This document shows, in pieces, positions 1 through 7,686 of a stretch of DNA of 64,000 bases. The translations under genes were made by a program, and so were the position numbers. This DNA comes from Lachnospiraceae bacterium (GTDB lineage Bacteria; Bacillota; Clostridia; Lachnospirales; Lachnospiraceae). Position 1 is the first letter of the stretch. The number at the start of each line of letters is the position of its first letter. The DNA is taken from the NCBI GenBank assembly GCA_900770345.1, contig CAAGKF010000102.1:36561-100560 (forward strand). Direction: 5' to 3'. The notes beneath the pieces are model-generated. The model worked only from the letters and a program-made list of their open reading frames with translations, did no database searches and was not told the origin of the DNA.

Positions 1-2
1 AG

Positions 3-1802
3 GAACCCTTCAACCAGATATTTGTGGGCGATACAAAGAAAGGTTTTGAGGAGTCCAGGTATGTTTCTGAAGGCTATATGAAATACGAGAACATGGCTCA
101 TCCGCTGCCTCCGGAAAGTCCGGGCTGTATTGCTCAGTGGACCAATGAGCATGCGGTTACCGTGTGGTATAACGGCGGCGCTCCTCATCTTCAGAAATTC
201 AATACGGAGGCATCTATTCCCGGCGTTGCCGTTCGTGTGATCGCCTGTCAGGCGGGCGGTTCCTACGGCTCCAAACAGCTGATTCCTCACATGATCTTGC
301 AGGCAGTGCTGATGAGCAGGATTACCGGACGGGCCTGCAAATTTATTATGGACAGAAATGAGCATATGCTGACTTATGAGCTCCGCCAGGGAAGCCGTAT
401 CCGCGGTAAGGTGGGCATGACAGAGGACGGCATTATCAACTGTGTGGAGGGTATGTGGTATACGGATTCCGGTATGTCCTCTACTTACGCGCAGGCAATG
501 ACGGCCGTAGGTCTCGGCGAGTGCCAGGCTTTCCTCGGAAAATGTAAGAACTGGGCGCTGGATACCAAGCTGGTTGCCACCAATCATTCGTCTCAGGCTC
601 CGATCCGCGGCTTCGGCGGTCAGGAGTGCAAATCGGTGCTGGTTCCCATGGTCTGCACGGCAATCCGTGCCGCCAATATGGATCCGCTGGAGGTATTTAA
701 GAAAAACTTCGTCAAGGACGGAGACCGATATATCTGGAGAGACAACCTGTGGTGGGATGTCCGTTCTGTGGATTATACGAGAGCCTTTGAGGAAACAGCA
801 AAAGCCTTCGGATGGAAGGATAAATGGAAGGGCTGGGAGGTTCCTACCTGGGTAAGCGAGGACGGCCGTTATGCCATCGGCGTGGGCGTGGGTGTTCACG
901 GAAACGCCGATATCGGAGAGGACCCCACGGAGGGTATGGTAAAGCTCCATCCATTCGGAAGCGTTACCCTGGAGCTCTGCGTAGGTGAGACAGGCGGTGC
1001 GCAGCGCCATGCGGTTCAGAAAATGGTTGCGGAGGTTATGAAGGTGCCGCTGGACGGTGTACAGGTAGTGGATCCCGATACCCACGGTACCGGTTATGAC
1101 GCCGGAATGATCGGCTCCCGCGGTACCATTACCATGGGAACCACCGCCATCCGGGCTGCAAAGGATGCGCGCCGCAAGCTTCTGGAAATGGCGTCCATTA
1201 AATTAAATATTAATGTAGACGAGCTGGATACGGAGAATTTCCTGGTATTTTCCGTGCGTCATCCCGAAAAGCGTCTGCCCTGGATCGCCATCTGCGGCAC
1301 GCCGGAGATGACCATCACCGGTTCCGCCAAATACAAGCAGAATTTTGACAAGCCCAACTTTGCCCTGTATCTGGCAGAGGTCTGCGTGAACCTGGAAACG
1401 GGAGAGGCAAAGCTGATCCGAGCCATCGAAGGCTCCGATGTGGGGCAGATCATCGATCCCATCAATATCCGTATGCAGGCGGAGGGCTCCTTCGGTTCCG
1501 CAGGCGGAGACACCGGCCTTTTTGAGGAGATGGTGATGGATCCCAAGATCGGCCGTTTTATGAACGGAAATATGATTGATTATAAATGGCGTACCTTTAA
1601 CAATTTCCCGCGTTTCGATACGGTGCTTCTGGAAAGTGAGTGGGATACGGAATCCTTCCATGCGGTGGGCTTCGGTGAGATCACGCCTTCCCCGGCTCCG
1701 GCGGCGATCCTGATGGCAGTAAGCAATGCCATCGGAGTGGAGATGACGGAATATCCCTGCACACCGACCAAGATCCTGCGTGCAATGGGCAAGATTAAAT
1801 AG
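3..1802 (+). CDS. Molybdenum hydroxylase, molybdopterin-binding subunit (xanthine dehydrogenase family), 5' partial
   Basis: The frame is open to the left edge, so the start lies outside the window; about 600 C-terminal residues are visible. The family hydroxylates purines or other N-heterocycles at a molybdenum-pterin centre and passes electrons to [2Fe-2S] and FAD subunits. Seen here: a glycine-rich cofactor segment (GGSYGSK, near nt 255-275), a second one (RGFGGQEC, near 607-630), GSRGT near 1110, and the C-terminal VGFGE segment, whose Glu codon (1677-1679) sits where these enzymes have their catalytic glutamate. The flavin subunit starts 14 bp downstream behind a strong RBS, so the two are cotranscribed. 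Substrate cannot be read from the sequence; xanthine or hypoxanthine is the default guess. No iron-sulfur subunit is visible and it may lie upstream. Confidence 0.9.
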   Translation, partial: EPFNQIFVGDTKKGFEESRYVSEGYMKYENMAHPLPPESPGCIAQWTNEHAVTVWYNGGAPHLQKFNTEASIPGVAVRVIACQAGGSYGSKQLIPHMILQAVLMSRITGRACKFIMDRNEHMLTYELRQGSRIRGKVGMTEDGIINCVEGMWYTDSGMSSTYAQAMTAVGLGECQAFLGKCKNWALDTKLVATNHSSQAPIRGFGGQECKSVLVPMVCTAIRAANMDPLEVFKKNFVKDGDRYIWRDNLWWDVRSVDYTRAFEETAKAFGWKDKWKGWEVPTWVSEDGRYAIGVGVGVHGNADIGEDPTEGMVKLHPFGSVTLELCVGETGGAQRHAVQKMVAEVMKVPLDGVQVVDPDTHGTGYDAGMIGSRGTITMGTTAIRAAKDARRKLLEMASIKLNINVDELDTENFLVFSVRHPEKRLPWIAICGTPEMTITGSAKYKQNFDKPNFALYLAEVCVNLETGEAKLIRAIEGSDVGQIIDPINIRMQAEGSFGSAGGDTGLFEEMVMDPKIGRFMNGNMIDYKWRTFNNFPRFDTVLLESEWDTESFHAVGFGEITPSPAPAAILMAVSNAIGVEMTEYPCTPTKILRAMGKIK

Positions 1803-1816
1803 GAGGGAGAGCTGAC

Positions 1817-4219
1817 ATGAAAAAATTTGATCATATTTCAGCCAAAAGCTATGAGGAAGCCGGCCGGCTCCTTCGGGAAGGTCATGGAAAAACAGATCTG
1901 ATCGCCGGCGGAACTGATCTTCTGGGCACTTACAAGGACAGGATACTGAATACCTATCCGGAAACCGTAGTGAGTATTAAAAATATTCCGGGCAGCGCCT
2001 ATGTGGAAAAGAGGGAGGGTTTCATTGCCATTGGCGCGGGAACGACTCTGAAGGCCCTGCAGGACAACGAAATTTTAAAACAGTTTGCTCCGGCTGTGGC
2101 AGAGGCTGCCCATTCTGTGGCCTCTCCCATCATTCGTTCCGCCGCTACGATCGGCGGCAATGTGTGCCAGGATGTGCGCTGCTGGTATTACCGCTATCCC
2201 AACAGCATCGGCGGAAGGCTGAACTGCAGAAGAAAGGGAGGCGATACCTGCTATGCCATTGCCGGAGAAAACCGGTATCATTCCATTTTCGGCGGAATGA
2301 GCACGGGAAGCTGCTCCTCCTGTCAGCATCAGTGCCCTGCCGGGACGGATATTGCGGGTTATATGGCACAGCTCCGGGAAGGAAACTGGGACAAGGCCGC
2401 GAAGATCTTCTTCCGCTATAACCCCATGCCCATGATGACCAGCCGAATCTGTCCTCATCTCTGTACGGATGGCTGCAACCAGAAAACCTACGGGGAAAGT
2501 GTCAATATCCCTGCAGTTGAACGGACGCTGGGAGATTTTGTATTGGCTCATAAAGAGGAGTTTTACAGGGCTCCGGAAATATCTACAGGAAAAAAGTGCG
2601 CTGTCATCGGTGCAGGCCCCGGCGGTCTGACAGCTGCCTTCTATCTGCGCAGGGCGGGACATGAGGTCACGGTTTATGATGCCCATGAAAAGGCAGGCGG
2701 CGTTCTGCGTTACGGCATTCCTCACTATCGTCTTCCGAAAGCTATTGTGGACGAATTCTGTGATGCGCTGGAAAATGGTATGGGTATCCGTTTTGCTATG
2801 AATACCAGAGTGGGCAGTGATATTACGGTGGAAGAGATCCGGGAAAAGAATGATGCGGTATATTTCGGAACCGGTGCCTGGAGCCAGCCGGTTTTAGGAC
2901 TGGACGGAGAGAGCCTTACCAGCTTCGGTCTGAATTTCCTGGAGGAAGTCAACACCTATCTGAAAAAGGCCATCGGCGAGGAGGTTCTTGTCTGCGGCGG
3001 CGGAAATGTAGCCATGGATGTTGCGCTGACTTCAAAACGTCTGGGAGCAAAGAAGGTAAAGCTGATCTGTCTGGAGCAGCGTGAGGAAATGCCGGCGGAC
3101 GAGAGCGAGATCCGCATGGCAGAGGAGGAAGGAATTGAGATTTCCAACGGCTGGGGACTGGGCCGCGTGGTCACGGACGAAAACGGAAAGGTGACCGGTC
3201 TGGAAGCCAAGCGCTGCCTGTCTGTCCGTGACATAGATGGGCGTTTCCATCCCATCTATGATGAGGAAGATACCATGGTGGTTTCCTCCGATTTTATCAT
3301 CCTGGCAACCGGACAGAGAGTTGACATTTCTTTCCTGGGAGAGAAGCTGGGCGGACAGTTAAAGACCTCCCGCGGTCTGATCGATGCGGATCTGGAATCC
3401 GGAAAGACCAGAGCGGAGGGCTTTTACGCAGGCGGCGACGCCGTTACCGGACCGAATCTGGCGATCCGCGCGATCCGTGCGGGACGCGCGGCAGCTGCGT
3501 CCATGAACAGAGATCTGGGAATTGTTCCGGAAAATTCGGAGACAGAAGAGAAATTTACCCATTTTGATGTGGAAGGCGTGGAGGAAACCAGGCAGAACAG
3601 ACTCTATGAGAAGCCTGTGGCGGATCGTTCTCTGGCGGAAGAAGACAGACTGTCTCTGGATCAGGAGACTGCTCTGAAGGAAGCGAAGCGCTGTCTTCAC
3701 TGCGCCTGCTATGCAGTCAATCCGTCGGATATCACGCCGGTGCTGGTAATGCTGGAGGCGCGGATCCGTACCACAGAGCGGGAGCTTTCCGCAAAGGAGC
3801 TTTTTACTCAGAAGCTGACGGTGGGGCAGGTGCTGCATGAAGGAGAGCTGGTGACAGAGATCCTTGTACCGGAATGTGCGGGCGAAATGCATTACGACAA
3901 GCGCCGTGTCCGGGATGCCATTGATTTTGCCATCGTTTCCCTGGCAAGCCGTATCCTTGTGGAGGAAGGCGTTGTAAAAGAAGCGCGTTTTGTATTCGGC
4001 GGCGTGGCTCCTGTGCCCTATGAGCTTCCGAAGGTAGAGCAGTATCTGAAAGGAAGAATGCTGGATAAAGAAACGGCGAAAAAAGCCGCGCAGATCGCTC
4101 TGGAGGATGCTTCCCCTATGGGTAAGAATGAGTACAAGATATTTATGGCCCGCGACGTGGTGTATCTGGCAGTGTGCCGTGCGGCAGGCATCCGGGAAGA
4201 AGAGGTTCCGGTGCTGTAA
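1817..4219 (+). CDS. Molybdenum hydroxylase FAD subunit with a nested GltD-like NAD(P)H oxidoreductase domain
   Basis: This 800-residue protein is a domain insertion. Residues 1 to about 162 are the N-terminal part of a CoxM/XdhB-type FAD domain (AGGTDLL at 30-36, IGGNVCQDVRCWYY at 112-125). Residues about 165-628 are a complete glutamate-synthase-small-subunit-like module: an Fe-S region with Cys166, 169, 173, then 212, 216, 220; an FAD dinucleotide motif GAGPGG at 265-270; an NAD(P) motif GGGNVAMD at 394-401; and a C-terminal GGDAVTGPNLA flavin motif at 539-549. Residues about 632-800 return to the CoxM fold and its C-terminal flavoprotein domain. Ordinary FAD subunits have about 290 residues. 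Inference: electrons from the molybdenum centre can reach NAD(P) inside one polypeptide. RBS AGGAGG precedes the ATG. Confidence 0.9.
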   Translation: MKKFDHISAKSYEEAGRLLREGHGKTDLIAGGTDLLGTYKDRILNTYPETVVSIKNIPGSAYVEKREGFIAIGAGTTLKALQDNEILKQFAPAVAEAAHSVASPIIRSAATIGGNVCQDVRCWYYRYPNSIGGRLNCRRKGGDTCYAIAGENRYHSIFGGMSTGSCSSCQHQCPAGTDIAGYMAQLREGNWDKAAKIFFRYNPMPMMTSRICPHLCTDGCNQKTYGESVNIPAVERTLGDFVLAHKEEFYRAPEISTGKKCAVIGAGPGGLTAAFYLRRAGHEVTVYDAHEKAGGVLRYGIPHYRLPKAIVDEFCDALENGMGIRFAMNTRVGSDITVEEIREKNDAVYFGTGAWSQPVLGLDGESLTSFGLNFLEEVNTYLKKAIGEEVLVCGGGNVAMDVALTSKRLGAKKVKLICLEQREEMPADESEIRMAEEEGIEISNGWGLGRVVTDENGKVTGLEAKRCLSVRDIDGRFHPIYDEEDTMVVSSDFIILATGQRVDISFLGEKLGGQLKTSRGLIDADLESGKTRAEGFYAGGDAVTGPNLAIRAIRAGRAAAASMNRDLGIVPENSETEEKFTHFDVEGVEETRQNRLYEKPVADRSLAEEDRLSLDQETALKEAKRCLHCACYAVNPSDITPVLVMLEARIRTTERELSAKELFTQKLTVGQVLHEGELVTEILVPECAGEMHYDKRRVRDAIDFAIVSLASRILVEEGVVKEARFVFGGVAPVPYELPKVEQYLKGRMLDKETAKKAAQIALEDASPMGKNEYKIFMARDVVYLAVCRAAGIREEEVPVL

Positions 4220-4285
4220 ATCCGGAGAAACCGGCAAACAGAATTGGCTTTAAAAACAGAATTGCTGAAAATTGGTGACTTTCAG

Positions 4286-4315
4286 AACGGCGCGGCATTG
4301 GCTGCGCCGTTTTTT
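4286..4315 (+). terminator. Rho-independent terminator after the molybdenum hydroxylase operon
   Basis: A perfect 8-bp stem (AACGGCGC / GCGCCGTT) with a 10-base loop is followed by a run of T. It lies 67 bp after the stop of the flavin subunit and closes that operon. Confidence 0.85.
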
Positions 4316-4377
4316 CTATGGGTGTCTGCTTGAGTTTCCCCATTTTGATGGTAAAATGAAAGCGGGAGGGAGAGCGA

Positions 4378-4513
4378 ATGATGGAACTTAAGAAACTGAA
4401 GGATACTTTGACAGTATGCAAAGTGGAATCTGCCGAGGAAATTGATCTGAGCAGAAATAAATTTTGAAAGAGCATTGAAGGTGCTGGCTGCGGAAGGATA
4501 TTCGATTGTTTAA
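4378..4513 (+). pseudogene. ACT-domain protein remnant with an internal deletion and frameshift
   Basis: After a GGGAGG-type RBS, ATG at 4378 opens a frame whose first 25 or so residues (MELKKLKDTLTVCKVESAEE and on) resemble, from memory, the N-terminus of small clostridial ACT-domain proteins. It stops at TGA 4465-4467. In the +1 frame, 4463-4513 encodes FERALKVLAAEGYSIV followed by TAA, which looks like the C-terminal helix and strand of the same family. The middle, roughly 80 codons of the usual 120-130, is missing. Seen: the two pieces and the frame change. Inferred: a decayed gene after an internal deletion. The intact acetyltransferase gene follows 17 bp later and may have shared its transcript. 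Confidence 0.65.
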
Positions 4514-4530
4514 AAAGGAAGAGAAAAAGA

Positions 4531-4992
4531 ATGAGATTCAAATATACGAACGGAGATGATCCGGATTTTAAAGGATTGTGTCAGGCTCTCGATCGCTTTC
4601 TTCACAGGACTGCCGGAGAAAAAGTGAATCAGTCGCAGTACGATGCTTTTAATCAACTGGGAAGTATTCATGATGTGGTTCTGGCGTATGAGGGTGAAAT
4701 ACCGGTTGGCTGTGCCGGTTTTAAAAGATATGATGACCAATCTGCGGAATTAAAAAGAGTATTTGTACGGGAGGAATACCGGGGAAAAGGAATCGCCGGA
4801 AAAATGCTTGAGAATCTTGAAGAGGAAGCCGGAAAAAAAGGTTATAGCTATTTGATCCTGGAGACCGGGAAGCATCTGACGGCAGCAATTGCGCTCTACG
4901 AGAATCATGGTTATGCAGTCATTCCCAATTATGGACCTTATAAAGAAATCAGCACTTCTGTATGTATGGGGAAGAAAATAAAACAGAGATGA
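4531..4992 (+). CDS. GNAT family N-acetyltransferase
   Basis: A 153-residue single-domain protein of the usual GNAT length. The acetyl-CoA binding motif A is visible at about residues 75-98 (VFVREEYRGKGIAGKML), with the R-x-x-G-x-G/A pyrophosphate loop, followed by a C-terminal LYENHGY segment typical of the fold. The family transfers an acetyl group from acetyl-CoA to an amine; the substrate cannot be told. AGGA lies 12-15 bp before the ATG. It follows the ACT remnant directly and converges on the membrane protein gene at 5092, from which a long inverted repeat separates it. Confidence 0.85.
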   Translation: MRFKYTNGDDPDFKGLCQALDRFLHRTAGEKVNQSQYDAFNQLGSIHDVVLAYEGEIPVGCAGFKRYDDQSAELKRVFVREEYRGKGIAGKMLENLEEEAGKKGYSYLILETGKHLTAAIALYENHGYAVIPNYGPYKEISTSVCMGKKIKQR

Positions 4993-5037
4993 TGAGGGAA
5001 TGAGCCGTGGTTTTATTGAGTGGGAATAATGTGAGAA

Positions 5038-5079
5038 GCCGGTCATGCAGCCGCGCAGCGGCAATTGGGCATGACCGGC
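5038..5079. terminator. Long inverted repeat between convergent genes, probable bidirectional terminator
   Basis: An 11-bp perfect inverted repeat (GCCGGTCATGC / GCATGACCGGC) encloses a second small hairpin (GCCGC-GCA-GCGGC at 5050-5062). It sits between two convergent stop codons. Neither side has a good T-run, so termination is inferred from position and stem strength only. Confidence 0.5.
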
Positions 5080-5091
5080 AGGTATATTTGG

Positions 5092-5628
5092 TTACTGATT
5101 ATTCGGATGCTGAGGAGAATGCTTGGTGATCAGCGGACCGCTGACAGCTGCCTGAGCAATCCGGATGGCAAGCTTTGTTACGAAGAACGCGGCGATGAAG
5201 CTTAAGACGAACATGATCGGCCAGTCGTGGATCACTGTCTGGATGTAAATGGCCGTGACACTGGGGGCTGCGCCGGCGGCCACAGCGGCCTCGATGGCTT
5301 CATTTCCGTAAATGTTGACGCCGGCCAGCACCAGCGTTGCTGTTGTGTTGAATACCAGCGTTGCAATGAAATTTTCAAGAAGAATATGGGGCAGCGTCTC
5401 CGGTTTCAGTCTCAGTCTGCGTCCCAGCGCGAAGCTCCATCCGGTCAGCGGGAATATCATGCCGCTGACAGAGATCACAAGGAAAGCGGTTCCCCAGTTT
5501 TTTACGAGAAAGGGAATCGAGAAGGGGAGATGGTCCACAAAGATTGCGCAGGATGCCATCAAAAGCGAGATGCAGTATGCAACAACAGAAGAAATGATCA
5601 TACCGTAATGATTCTTATAAAAATTCAT
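5092..5628 (-). CDS. Uncharacterised four-helix membrane protein
   Basis: A 178-residue protein with about four hydrophobic segments (near residues 8-32, 43-64, 84-106 and 133-155) and a basic loop (GRRLRLK) after the second one. The last segment (FVLSFIAAFFVTKLAIRIA) faintly recalls DUF2798-type proteins, but I do not recognise the family with confidence. RBS AGGAAGG lies just before the ATG. It appears monocistronic, converging with the acetyltransferase and lying about 190 bp downstream of the methyltransferase gene on the same strand. No function is proposed beyond an integral membrane protein. Confidence 0.7.
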   Translation of the reverse strand: MNFYKNHYGMIISSVVAYCISLLMASCAIFVDHLPFSIPFLVKNWGTAFLVISVSGMIFPLTGWSFALGRRLRLKPETLPHILLENFIATLVFNTTATLVLAGVNIYGNEAIEAAVAAGAAPSVTAIYIQTVIHDWPIMFVLSFIAAFFVTKLAIRIAQAAVSGPLITKHSPQHPNNQ

Positions 5629-5777
5629 ATACTACCTTCCTTTCGATAAAAGGGGATTCAGTGACCCCGTTTTCAAATCTACAGTCAACCTGGCAGTTTG
5701 CTATAATCCCTCCTTGCGTCGATATGAGATCGTCCGCCTCGCAAAGTCATATCCGTTATTTCATTGCTTTCAGCGAT

Positions 5778-5809
5778 GGTCCGCCTGACGATCAAAAGGG
5801 CAGCGGACC
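5778..5809 (-). terminator. Hairpin downstream of the methyltransferase gene
   Basis: GGTCCGC and GCGGACC form a 7-bp inverted repeat 10 bp past the stop of the minus-strand gene ending at 5819. It lacks a clear T-run, so this is a weak terminator call. Confidence 0.35.
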
Positions 5810-5818
5810 GGCTGTTGT

Positions 5819-6706
5819 TTACGGATGCACGATCATAACAGTTCCGTTCAGATCTCCCACCGGAAGAATGAGAAATGCGCCGTATTTTTTTTCAAGATCA
5901 TCCATTGCCCTGCGCACCCCGATGTATCGGGTGCTTTCGTAATTGCGTACCAGGATGACCCCTCCGCGGCTCATGCGGGGGAAGAAATATTCCATTCCGG
6001 CGAAGGTGGGCTGATAAAGTCCTGCATCAAGGACAGCAAGAGCAAAAGTCTCATTTTCCAGATCAACGGCAGTCTCCGGAAACCAGCCTTCTTTCAGGAT
6101 CACCTGGTCCTTATGGGGCATCCGCGCCATGACAAGTTCCTTTTTCACATCTTTGAAATCGTAAGCTTCTGTTTTCGTCCCTCCGATTTCTTCCTCTTTT
6201 TTCAGGTCCCGGGGATCATAGCCCTTAAATGTATCAAAAAGATACAGCTTCCGGTCAGGCATCAGGGCATTTAGCTGCCAGGAGAGATCGCCCTGAAAGC
6301 AGCCCAGTTCCGCAATGCTTCCGGCAACGCCCAGCTGGTTCAGCCTTCTGGTAAGACGGCGGATAGCAGCGCCGGCCGCCGTAAAATGCTGCCGTGTTTT
6401 ATTGACAAAAATCATATCATTTTCAAAACCGGCACGGATCGCCATGTATTCCAGAGCATGGCTTTTTTCCTCATCGGATGCGGCGATGACAAGAACATCC
6501 GGCTGCAGGGATACAGCCAGATCAATAGGCATTATGGGCATACCTTCAATTTCGTCCTTCAGTTCGCCGGTTTCTTCATTTTTAAAAACATTCCAGGTAT
6601 CGGGATAAGAATTGCCGATCCCCACCAGCTTCAGTTCGCCGGGATTGATCAGGTCGGAAACGGAAATACTCAGGTGGTCGGTTTCCAGAATTATTGCAGT
6701 TTTCAT
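5819..6706 (-). CDS. TylF/MacF-like class I SAM-dependent methyltransferase
   Basis: A 295-residue protein. The C-terminal two thirds match the TylF (macrocin O-methyltransferase) layout: SAM motif I at about residue 131 (IAELGCFQGDLSW), the acidic segment LYLFDTFKGYDP, then LYQPTFAGMEYFFPRMSRGGVILVR, which in the family contributes to the active site. The N-terminal 120 residues form an extra alpha/beta segment ending in a KTRQHF stretch and are not part of the methyltransferase fold. Families of this type methylate hydroxyl groups on sugars or polyketides; the substrate here is unknown. RBS AAGGAG precedes ATG. No glycan or antibiotic genes are adjacent. Confidence 0.75.
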   Translation of the reverse strand: MKTAIILETDHLSISVSDLINPGELKLVGIGNSYPDTWNVFKNEETGELKDEIEGMPIMPIDLAVSLQPDVLVIAASDEEKSHALEYMAIRAGFENDMIFVNKTRQHFTAAGAAIRRLTRRLNQLGVAGSIAELGCFQGDLSWQLNALMPDRKLYLFDTFKGYDPRDLKKEEEIGGTKTEAYDFKDVKKELVMARMPHKDQVILKEGWFPETAVDLENETFALAVLDAGLYQPTFAGMEYFFPRMSRGGVILVRNYESTRYIGVRRAMDDLEKKYGAFLILPVGDLNGTVMIVHP

Positions 6707-6782
6707 AAAAAGGGCTCCTTAAATCGCGTAATCAATAGTAATATTTATAATTAATTATAAACTCTGCCAATTTTATAACAAG

Positions 6783-6814
6783 TAGCCTACATTACAGTTA
6801 TAATATAGCCTACA
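6783..6814 (+). promoter_or_regulatory. Direct repeats TAGCCTACA flanking a TATAAT box
   Basis: TAGCCTACA occurs at 6783-6791 and exactly again at 6806-6814, a 23-bp period, with TATAAT at 6799-6804 between them and no good -35 box. This suggests a promoter that needs or is blocked by a DNA-binding protein, probably serving the LRR gene at 7004. The rest of the 297-bp gap (6707-7003) shows no gene. Confidence 0.4.
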
Positions 6815-7003
6815 CTTGTGCATTTGCATCAGGATGCGGATCCTGCTGTGTTTCTTCAGAAATTTAAAAAGCGGGCAGTAGTATTCACTACTGTTGTGAA
6901 AGGGAAAAGTGCGGTAAAGTTACAGGGAAGGGAAGACTTTGTACGAAAGCGAAGTCAGAGGGCAGAAACAGAATATAAAAATATGAGACGGGAGGATACT
7001 GCC

Positions 7004-7456
7004 ATGGCAGAAATTTTTACTGGAACAACACCGGAAGGACTGATCGTGGAGAATGGAGTGGTACGGGACGGAAAAAGCTGTGAGGGTGAGATCCGCATTC
7101 CTGACGGATGTACGGAAATTGCTGGTCAGGCATTTTATCAGAATAAGAAACTGACGGGGCTGTATATTCCGGATGGGGTAAAGGTGCTTGGAAAATATAC
7201 GGTCAACGGCTGCGTGAATCTGGAATATGTGCGGGTTCCGGAAAGTGTTGAGAAAATGGGAGACGGCGCTCTGGTGAAAAAGATTGACAGCAATTTCGGC
7301 TTTACTCATGTGGTGGAGACAAAGGAATACTATCCGGATATCCGCTGTAAGGAAGGCTGCTGGGTGGACAGAGCATTTCAGGAGATGAAGCAGAAGGACG
7401 GCTGGAAGGATTCCCATTCCATGGAACATATTGTCCGGTTCTGTTATGAGGAATAG
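7004..7456 (+). CDS. Small leucine-rich-repeat (BspA-type) protein
   Basis: A 150-residue protein with no signal peptide. Residues about 27-85 hold BspA-like LRR_5 repeats: IRIPDGCTEIAGQAFYQNK, then LYIPDGVKVLGKYTVNGC, then VRVPESVEKMGDGAL. In larger proteins these repeats mediate binding; here only three are present with an unrelated, charged C-terminal third. The ATG at 7004 is chosen because GGGAGG lies just before it; the frame continues upstream to 6818 without an RBS. It lies upstream of and in the same direction as the Crp/Fnr regulator but has its own promoter region. Cytoplasmic role unknown. Confidence 0.75.
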   Translation: MAEIFTGTTPEGLIVENGVVRDGKSCEGEIRIPDGCTEIAGQAFYQNKKLTGLYIPDGVKVLGKYTVNGCVNLEYVRVPESVEKMGDGALVKKIDSNFGFTHVVETKEYYPDIRCKEGCWVDRAFQEMKQKDGWKDSHSMEHIVRFCYEE

Positions 7457-7520
7457 CCGGAATCCGGGTGAAGAGCGGTCAGAAAGAAGAAAAAGCAGAA
7501 AACCCAGAGTCAGAAGGCAT

Positions 7521-7568
7521 TTGACATTTTTGCATGTAGCTTTTACAATAATTGTAGCACAGACTACA
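7521..7568 (+). promoter_or_regulatory. Near-consensus promoter with an overlapping palindromic operator for the Crp/Fnr gene
   Basis: TTGACA (7521-7526), a 17-bp spacer and TACAAT (7544-7549) form a near-consensus vegetative promoter. Starting 3 bp after the -10 box is the perfect palindrome TGTAG-N6-CTACA (7553-7568), the 5-6-5 geometry used by Crp/Fnr dimers, covering the expected start point. The half-site TGTAGC also occurs at 7535-7540. Inference: the regulator encoded downstream represses itself. Confidence 0.6.
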
Positions 7569-7686
7569 TGTGTTGTATAAATAACTAGTATAACGTGGAG
7601 TAAAGGCGTATAATTCAGATATTGACAAATGTTTGACATTACTGTTGGTACATGCAGAAAATGTATATGAGGCTGGGGGACTTTTT

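Noticed and set aside
3359..4237. Long open frame on the opposite strand of the flavin subunit gene
   Set aside because: It runs antisense to a clear coding sequence, has no RBS and its protein resembles nothing known; it is a shadow.
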